From positions 16,418 through 80,417 of the forward strand of contig CAYONT010000007.1 in NCBI GenBank assembly GCA_964405405.1: a stretch of 64,000 bases of DNA, given 5' to 3'. Shown here in pieces: positions 58,242-64,000 of the stretch. The notes beneath the pieces are model-generated. The model did not search any database, was not told where the DNA came from, and saw only the letters and a program-made list of their open reading frames with translations. The translations under genes and the position numbers were made by a program. Numbering within the stretch: position 1 is the stretch's first letter; every line of letters starts with the position of its first letter. The DNA is from CAMCYM01 sp964405405 (lineage in GTDB: Bacteria; Bacteroidota; Bacteroidia; Flavobacteriales_D; Sanyastnellaceae).

Positions 58242-61200
58242 ATGTTGCATCCCGTGGTTGACCGCACCCCTGCACCTTCTGATGGTCCCTTTCAAGTGAT
58301 CCGAGCCTCTGCAGGGTCGGGCAAAACCTTCCGGTTGGTAGAGGAGTACCTGAAGTGTTGCTTGCGGGCGCCGGTGGAGGTGGGGGTGAGGCAGGTTTTG
58401 GCCATCACGTTCACGAAAAAAGCGGCACAAGAGATGCGTACGCGCATTGTGGAGTACGTGGCTGAGGTGGCTGCCGGTCAGGGCGCTATGTTTGACGCGT
58501 TGCTCCAGGGCGGGGAATGGACCCCCGAGGCGCTCCAGGCGTCAGCGGCGGCACTGCAGGCCCACATGTTGCACCATTACGAGGATTTCTCCGTGATGAC
58601 CATCGACAGCTTCGTGAGCCGTCTGGTGCGCGTTTTTGCCCGGGATTTGCGGCTGGAGAACGATTTCGAAGTGGAGTTGTCCCTCGAGGTGATGGTGGAG
58701 GGGACCGTGGACCGCCTGTTGGCGCAGGTCGGGACTGGGGCGGGGGCGGACGCTGACGTGACGGAGTTGCTGCGCGCCTTCGCCCGCAACCAGGTCGAGG
58801 ACGACTCTGATGTGAATCTGCGGGGCCAATTGGTCAAGTTGGCGAAGCTCCTGGCCCAGGAGCGGATCGAGGCGGACCTTGGGGTGCTGGCAACCGACGA
58901 TTGGACACCGAGCCGGTTTCATGCCCTCCAGAACACGATGCGACAGGAGCGCAAGCGGGTGGAGCAGGCCATCCGGGAGGCAGCTGGGAAGTTGAGGAAC
59001 CGAATCGAAAAGGAGCAGGCCCAGAAGTTGTTCGCCCACGGGGATTTGTATCGGTGGGTGCGGGGTTTGGCCCAACAACCCTCCTTCTCCTCCGTGCCAG
59101 CCCCCCGGCTGCAAGGCCAGTTGGACTCAGGCAACTTCATGAACAAACATGCTTCCGCAGCTGACCGGGCGAAGGTCGACGCGCTGAAGCCGGAAATCGA
59201 GGCACTGCACGCGATGTTTGCTTCCTACTACCTCGGGGAGGCGGGCCGCCGCAACCGGCTCAAGGAGTCGCTGGGCCGCCGGGTGGGGCTGGTGGGGACG
59301 ATGGCCATGCTCCGGCAGGAGATGGAGGCGCTCCAGCAGGAGGAGAACGTGCGGCTGCTGCAGTCGTTGAATGGCCAAATCGCCTCCGTCATCCGAGAAA
59401 ATCCCACGCCGTTTCTCTACGAACGGCTGGGAACGCGCTACCGGCACCTGTTCATCGATGAATTCCAGGATACTTCGGTCACGCAATGGCACAACCTGGT
59501 TCCATTGTACCACGAGGCGTTGTCGAGCCATCCGGACAACCGGACGTTGGTGGTGGGGGACGCGAAGCAAGCCATCTACCGGTGGCGCAACGGCGATTAC
59601 GAGCAGCTGCAACGGCTTCCTGACCTGATCGGAACGGATTTGCCCGAGGCGCTCCGGCTGGCGGAGCAGTCGTTCCACCGCCACCTCGGCGGGACGCCGT
59701 TGCAGGTGAACCGGCGGTCGCTGCCGGAGGTCATCGGGTGGAACAACCTGTTTTTCGGGGCGATGCAATCGTTGCTTCCGGCTGGGTTGAGCGGGGTGTA
59801 CGATGACCTGCGGCAGGAGGCTTGGCGGCCCGGGACCGGGCTCGTGCGCGTCGAGTCTGCGACCCGCAAGAAGAAGGCGGCACGGGATGCGGCGCGCAAC
59901 CGGTGGATCGTGGAGCGCTTGGCGGCCCATGGGGGCGGCGAGGTGGTGCTGGACGAAGCGGGGGAGGTTGTACGGGTCGATTGGAAGGAGGGGGTGGGCC
60001 GCCCGCTGAACGACATCGCCATCTTGGTGCGGACGAACAAGGAGGGCGCCAACATCGCACAGTTTCTCCTGTCCGTCCACATTTCACCGTTCACGGAAGA
60101 GAGCCTATTGCTGGGGCGCCACCCCCTGCCGCTGGCCGTGGTGGCCCTGATGCGCAGCCTCCTCGAACCGTCCCATCCGGCCCATGCGCTGACCTTTGTT
60201 CAGTGCTATTGCGCTCTGTTCCCGGATGCCCAGGAGGCGGAGTTGCTGGCCCGGTTCGTGGTGGAACGCACCGTTCAGCGGGGCGATGGTACCCCTTTCA
60301 CGGAGCGGTACCTGGACCTCCCGGCGCTGCTCCGTGAGGTGAAGCCGGAAATGGATTTGGCCCGCTTCCAACTCGAACCCCTGGTGGTTCTGATGGGCCA
60401 CCTGCTCGAGCATCTGGACGGTTTGCGCCGCTACGCACCTTACGCCGAAGCCTTGCTGGACGGGGCCTACCAGCTCAAGGGCAAGGGCAAAGGAGGCATT
60501 CCCGGGTTCTTGAAGGCCTGGGACCTGCGCTTGGCGAAGTCGAGCATCAGTGCCCGGGCGTCCGCGCAGTCCGTGCAGGTGATGACCGTGCACAAGTCGA
60601 AGGGTTTGGCCTTCCCCGTGGTGCTGCTGCCCATGTCGTACCAATCGGATCGGTCGTTCAAGTCGGAAATTCCGGTGCGGCTGGATGAGGGGGTGTATGG
60701 GTTGCCTGCGGGCATCTTCAAGGCGAAGGACTTGGAGCAATCGGAGCGGGAGGATGCGTTCCTCGCGGAGTACGAGCGCACGCTCTTGGACGCGGTGAAT
60801 GTGGGGTACGTGGGGATGACCCGGCCGCGGGATGTGCTGGACATCTTTTTCGATTGGGAGCCGGTGCCGGCGAAGGCTGCGGAGAAGCGGGTTGCGGTTT
60901 CGGAGTTGTGGGAGCAGGCGTTCCAGGGGGCATTTGGGTTGCCGTTGCGGCCGGTGGAGGGGGAGAACCTGGTGTATCATTCGGGGCCGGGCGGGGGGTT
61001 GGAGGCGGTTTCGGGCGGGGTGGTTCGGGCGGAGGGGGCACCGGAGTCGGAGACCGCGCCAGGGGGAACGAAAGGGGGCCGGGCGGTCGTGGAGTTGGAG
61101 GGGATGCGGGTGGGCATGCCGGTCCGCCAGCGGGCCGTGCCGCCGGAGCGGCCCTGGTGGTCTCCCGAGGGGGGGCGCTTGTCGCCGCGTGAGCGCGGGA

Positions 61201-61619
61201 AGCAGGTGCACCGGCTGCTCAGCCAGTTGCCGGACCGCGAGGCGTGGCCCGGGGTGAGGGCCGTGTTGGAGGCGGACGCGGGGCTTGGGGCGACCGACGT
61301 GCGCAACTTGGTGGCCGACGTCGAGCGCATACTGGCCCTGCCGTCCTTGGCGCCCTTCTTCGAGCCGGGTTCAGAAGTCCATACGGAGCGGGCGTTTGCA
61401 GGCAGCGAAGGCCAAATCTTCATCCCAGACCGGCTCATCCGCACGCCCACGGGGTGGGCGGTCCTGGACTTCAAAACCGGCAAGCCGCGCCCATCGGACG
61501 AGGCGCAGGTTGCGGGGTACATGCGCCAGATCGCCCAAATCGAAACCGGCGAGGTCACGGGCTGGATTTGCTACCTCGAGTCGGGCACGTGTGTAGCGGT
61601 CCAGGCACTGCTGTTCTAG
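58242..61619 (+). CDS. AddA-like UvrD-family helicase-nuclease
   Basis: 1125 residues from ATG 58242; the upstream frame is antisense to the MbnP-like gene. Helicase motifs: Walker A ASAGSGKTFRL near residue 22, motif Ia ITFTKKAAQEMR, motif II FIDEFQDTS, motif III VVGDAKQAIYRWR, motif V MTVHKSKGLAFPVVLLP and motif VI YVGMTRPRD. The C-terminal nuclease domain has FIPDRLIRTPTGWAVLDFKTGK with the D and D-x-K residues. It is expected to act with the AddB-like protein at 43601-46507 in resecting double-strand breaks. The two genes are 12 kb apart and on opposite strands. Confidence 0.9.
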   Translation: MLHPVVDRTPAPSDGPFQVIRASAGSGKTFRLVEEYLKCCLRAPVEVGVRQVLAITFTKKAAQEMRTRIVEYVAEVAAGQGAMFDALLQGGEWTPEALQASAAALQAHMLHHYEDFSVMTIDSFVSRLVRVFARDLRLENDFEVELSLEVMVEGTVDRLLAQVGTGAGADADVTELLRAFARNQVEDDSDVNLRGQLVKLAKLLAQERIEADLGVLATDDWTPSRFHALQNTMRQERKRVEQAIREAAGKLRNRIEKEQAQKLFAHGDLYRWVRGLAQQPSFSSVPAPRLQGQLDSGNFMNKHASAADRAKVDALKPEIEALHAMFASYYLGEAGRRNRLKESLGRRVGLVGTMAMLRQEMEALQQEENVRLLQSLNGQIASVIRENPTPFLYERLGTRYRHLFIDEFQDTSVTQWHNLVPLYHEALSSHPDNRTLVVGDAKQAIYRWRNGDYEQLQRLPDLIGTDLPEALRLAEQSFHRHLGGTPLQVNRRSLPEVIGWNNLFFGAMQSLLPAGLSGVYDDLRQEAWRPGTGLVRVESATRKKKAARDAARNRWIVERLAAHGGGEVVLDEAGEVVRVDWKEGVGRPLNDIAILVRTNKEGANIAQFLLSVHISPFTEESLLLGRHPLPLAVVALMRSLLEPSHPAHALTFVQCYCALFPDAQEAELLARFVVERTVQRGDGTPFTERYLDLPALLREVKPEMDLARFQLEPLVVLMGHLLEHLDGLRRYAPYAEALLDGAYQLKGKGKGGIPGFLKAWDLRLAKSSISARASAQSVQVMTVHKSKGLAFPVVLLPMSYQSDRSFKSEIPVRLDEGVYGLPAGIFKAKDLEQSEREDAFLAEYERTLLDAVNVGYVGMTRPRDVLDIFFDWEPVPAKAAEKRVAVSELWEQAFQGAFGLPLRPVEGENLVYHSGPGGGLEAVSGGVVRAEGAPESETAPGGTKGGRAVVELEGMRVGMPVRQRAVPPERPWWSPEGGRLSPRERGKQVHRLLSQLPDREAWPGVRAVLEADAGLGATDVRNLVADVERILALPSLAPFFEPGSEVHTERAFAGSEGQIFIPDRLIRTPTGWAVLDFKTGKPRPSDEAQVAGYMRQIAQIETGEVTGWICYLESGTCVAVQALLF

Positions 61620-61659
61620 ACCGGGGCACGAAGCCGGTGGCATGAAGCCGGTTGCGGTG

Positions 61660-61667
61660 TAAATTGG
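61660..61667 (+). promoter_or_regulatory. -7-like box TAAATTGG
   Basis: TAAATTGG lies 16 nt before ATG 61684 and is identical to the ruvB box at 4131-4138. Confidence 0.35.
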
Positions 61668-61683
61668 CCCCGAACCAAGCGCC

Positions 61684-64000
61684 ATGTCCACGTTTCTGCC
61701 TGTTGTCCTCCGCCCCCACTTGCCGGCGAGACCGTTCGTAATCAGCGTTTTGATGGCCGCAATCTGCTGCGGATTGGGCGCTGAAGTCCGGGGCCAAGAG
61801 GGTCCGGTGCGCATGCAGAAGGGGCTGCCTGTACCCCGGGTGTACGGCAGTGCCCAACAGCCCCAGACCCGGGCGGAGGCCTGCGCCCCGGCGACAGCGC
61901 TCCGGGACCTCGAATGGAACAACGTCCGCGCCCTCATCGAAAACGGCGGCACGCTCTGGTACGACCGGGCCATCGACAAGGGTGCCTTCGCTGTCCCCAA
62001 AAGCGACGGCGTCAGTGTGGTTTATGGCGGCGCCCTCTGGCTCGGCGGCATCAGCCCGGACCAGCAACTCAAGCTCGCCGCCGTGCGCTACCGCAACACG
62101 GGCAACGACTTCTGGCCCGGCCCCCTCACCAACACCGGTGCCGCGGAGGTGGACCCCGCCACCTGTAAGGCCTACGACAAGTTCTCCATCCTACAGCGGG
62201 CCGATGCCATGCGCCACCGCCAGTACTTCGACTGCCAGGCGGACCCCACTTGCGACCTCGCGGAGCAGTTCCCCAACGGTTACTCCATTCCTTCGTACTT
62301 TTTCGAATACCCTGCCCATGGGAATTTGGCCTTGAACCAGGACTTCTATCTCTCGCCGTTCAAGGATTACAATGGCAATGGCTTTTATGACCCGGAGAAC
62401 GGGGACTATCCTTGGTACGATTTCATCCAAGAAATCGACTGCCGGGAGCGTCGCCGGGAGGATGTCGTGCCGTTGTATGGAGACCAAACTTTCTACTGGA
62501 TTTTCAACGACAAGGGGAACATCCACTCCGAATCGCAGGGGGAGCCCATCGGCATGGAGATCCGCGCCCAGGCGTTCGCATTCTCCACGAACGACGAGGT
62601 GAACAACATGCAGTTTTACAACTACGTGCTCATCAACCAAGGCACACAGACGTTGACGAATACGTACTTCGCCCAATGGGTGGACTGCGACCTCGGTGGG
62701 CACGTGGACGACTACGTCGGGGTGGATGTGCGCCGCGGGCTCGGATATGCATACAACGGCGACGCTTTTGATGAGGCAACGAGCTATTCCAACGGGTACG
62801 GTGAGAATCCACCGGCGATGGGGGTAGACTTCTTCGAAGGTCCTTACCAAGATGCCGACGGGGTGGACAATCCGCTCACCACGGTGTTTTCAAACGCCGT
62901 GGACTCGTTGGGCATCCCCTATGAGGGCATCGGCATCGGATACGGTGATGGGGTGGTGGACAACGAACGCTACGGAATGCGGAAGTTCCTGTATTACAAC
63001 TGGAACAACGGTATCAACGGGCAACCGCAGTTGGCGGCACAGTACTACAATTACATGCGGGGCTACTGGAAGAACGGGCAGCGCATGGCCTACGGTGGGG
63101 ACGGGCTCAATGCGGCCACGGGGGCGGACTTGACGATTCCAGCGGACTACATGTTCCCCGACGACACCGACCCCTTCCAGTGGGGAACGCAGGGCGTTGC
63201 AGTGGAACCTTGGACGGAGGTGTCCTCCGGCAATCCACCTGGGGACCGCCTGTTTTTGCAGAGCGCAGGGCCCTTTACCCTGGCTCCCGGGGACTACAAC
63301 AACATCACGGTGGGGATGGTTTGGGCCCGGGCCACGGGCGGGGAACCGTTTGAAAGCGTTGAGTTGTTGCGTTTGGCCGACGACAAGGCCCAAGCGCTCT
63401 TCGACAATTGCTTTGAGATCGTTAGCGGACCGGATGCGCCGGACATGGCGATCCAGGAGCTGGAGAATGAGCTGATTCTGTACCTGACGAATGACAATCC
63501 GCTCTCGAACAACTTTGAAGAGGCATACACGGCCCTCGATCCGGCGATTCCCCGAGAGTTGGAGGACGGCACGCTGTTGACTGAAGCGGAGCGGAGTTAT
63601 GCCTTCGAGGGTTACCTTATTTACCAACTAAAAGACGAATCGGTGAGTCCTGCGGATTTGGGGGATGTCAGCAAGGCCCGGCTCATCGCCCAATGCGATG
63701 TGGTCAATGGCGTAGGCCAAGTGATCAACTACGTACAGGACCCCACGATGGGCATCCCTGTGCCCGAGTTGATGGCGTTGGGAGCCGACGAGGGCATCCG
63801 CCACAGTTTTCGGGTCACGACGGACGCCTTCGCCCAAGGGGACAACCGCTTGGTGAACCACCGCACGTATTACTTCATGGCGCTCGCTTACGGGTACAAC
63901 AACTACCGCCCGTACAATCCCAACTTGGGGACGGGTCAGGACGAGCAGTTCAAGGCTTCCCGGAAGGCGGCTGTGGGCTCGATTCGTTCGTACAGCGGGG
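61684..64000 (+). CDS. Large secreted protein, probable T9SS cargo (5' part only)
   Basis: At least 772 codons; it has no stop before the right edge, so the C-terminus is missing. N-terminal region with a hydrophobic signal (about 18-36, FVISVLMAAICCGLG) ending near VRGQ. The mature start is of a kind I recall in many Bacteroidota secreted proteins: NNVRALIENGGTLWYDR, GGALWLGGIS and NDFWPGPLTNTG. Later parts have DYNGNGFYDPENGDYP (EF-hand-like Asp/Asn spacing), QFYNYVLINQGTQTL and VEPWTEV. Such proteins usually end in a T9SS type A domain, but this cannot be seen here. Function unknown. Confidence 0.8.
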   Translation, partial: MSTFLPVVLRPHLPARPFVISVLMAAICCGLGAEVRGQEGPVRMQKGLPVPRVYGSAQQPQTRAEACAPATALRDLEWNNVRALIENGGTLWYDRAIDKGAFAVPKSDGVSVVYGGALWLGGISPDQQLKLAAVRYRNTGNDFWPGPLTNTGAAEVDPATCKAYDKFSILQRADAMRHRQYFDCQADPTCDLAEQFPNGYSIPSYFFEYPAHGNLALNQDFYLSPFKDYNGNGFYDPENGDYPWYDFIQEIDCRERRREDVVPLYGDQTFYWIFNDKGNIHSESQGEPIGMEIRAQAFAFSTNDEVNNMQFYNYVLINQGTQTLTNTYFAQWVDCDLGGHVDDYVGVDVRRGLGYAYNGDAFDEATSYSNGYGENPPAMGVDFFEGPYQDADGVDNPLTTVFSNAVDSLGIPYEGIGIGYGDGVVDNERYGMRKFLYYNWNNGINGQPQLAAQYYNYMRGYWKNGQRMAYGGDGLNAATGADLTIPADYMFPDDTDPFQWGTQGVAVEPWTEVSSGNPPGDRLFLQSAGPFTLAPGDYNNITVGMVWARATGGEPFESVELLRLADDKAQALFDNCFEIVSGPDAPDMAIQELENELILYLTNDNPLSNNFEEAYTALDPAIPRELEDGTLLTEAERSYAFEGYLIYQLKDESVSPADLGDVSKARLIAQCDVVNGVGQVINYVQDPTMGIPVPELMALGADEGIRHSFRVTTDAFAQGDNRLVNHRTYYFMALAYGYNNYRPYNPNLGTGQDEQFKASRKAAVGSIRSYSG

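Overview
The window comes from a GC-rich member of the Bacteroidota, most likely of Flavobacteriales type. The signs are a type IX secretion system (T9SS) translocon (SprA), a PorP/SprF-type partner, T9SS C-terminal sorting domains of both type A and type B (CHU_C), alternative-complex-III-linked cytochrome oxidase genes, and promoter-like boxes matching the Bacteroidota -7 consensus TAnnTTTG. It looks like ordinary chromosome: tightly packed operons with many ATGA start/stop overlaps. I saw no IS element, prophage, CRISPR array, rRNA or tRNA.

Layout. 1-7233 (+): the end of actF, coxB, coxA, a secreted alpha/beta hydrolase, ruvB, queG and trhO. 7223-9922 (-): an ABC ATPase, an FtsX-type permease and a DUF3299-like membrane-anchored protein. 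9998-11052 (+): a small membrane protein and a one-cysteine thioredoxin-fold protein. 11049-12257 (-): proline dehydrogenase, divergent from an M20 dipeptidase and a LEA-type lipoprotein (12321-14200). 14208-21183 (-): an envelope redox block with TlpA plus a DUF6029 protein, two paralogous T9SS-secreted thioredoxins, an Omp28 lipoprotein and a PorT-like barrel. 21273-34221 (+): a T9SS cargo, maeB, ruvA, the 7.5-kb sprA, gcvH, vanZ-like and tonB. 34208-36978 (-): ribF, an LRR protein, pnuC and a NadR-like kinase. 37048-38804 (+): atpD and atpC. 38929-41864: rlmH (-), then nadC, a YihY-family gene and a DUF2147 gene (+). 42123-47121 (-): a TPR protein, an AddB-like nuclease and a polysaccharide flippase. 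47195-48562 (+): murB with an extra N-terminal domain. 48563-55704 (-): a 2025-residue PKD-repeat adhesin with a type B CTD, and its PorP/SprF partner. 55752-58185 (-): an MbnP-like copper protein, an MbnH/MauG-like di-heme peroxidase and a YkgJ cysteine-cluster protein. 58242-61619 (+): an AddA-like helicase-nuclease. 61684-64000 (+): the start of a large secreted protein that runs off the window.

Cooperating systems. The T9SS translocon, its SprF partner and at least five cargo proteins are in one window. Respiration is represented by ACIII, oxidase and ATP synthase beta/epsilon. NAD and flavin cofactor supply is represented by nadC, pnuC, the NadR-like kinase and ribF. DNA repair is represented by ruvA, ruvB and AddA/AddB-like proteins. 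The MbnP/MbnH pair is a good candidate for a kynurenine-dependent copper protein system.

Non-coding signals of most interest: (i) a -7-like box only 3-7 nt before many start codons, which suggests leaderless mRNAs; (ii) about 50 copies of TTTGGCC/GGCCAAA; (iii) a six-copy 11-bp tandem repeat after atpC; (iv) a REP-like cluster of GC-rich hairpins at 41872-42118; (v) convergent genes that almost always abut or overlap, except where these two repeats sit.
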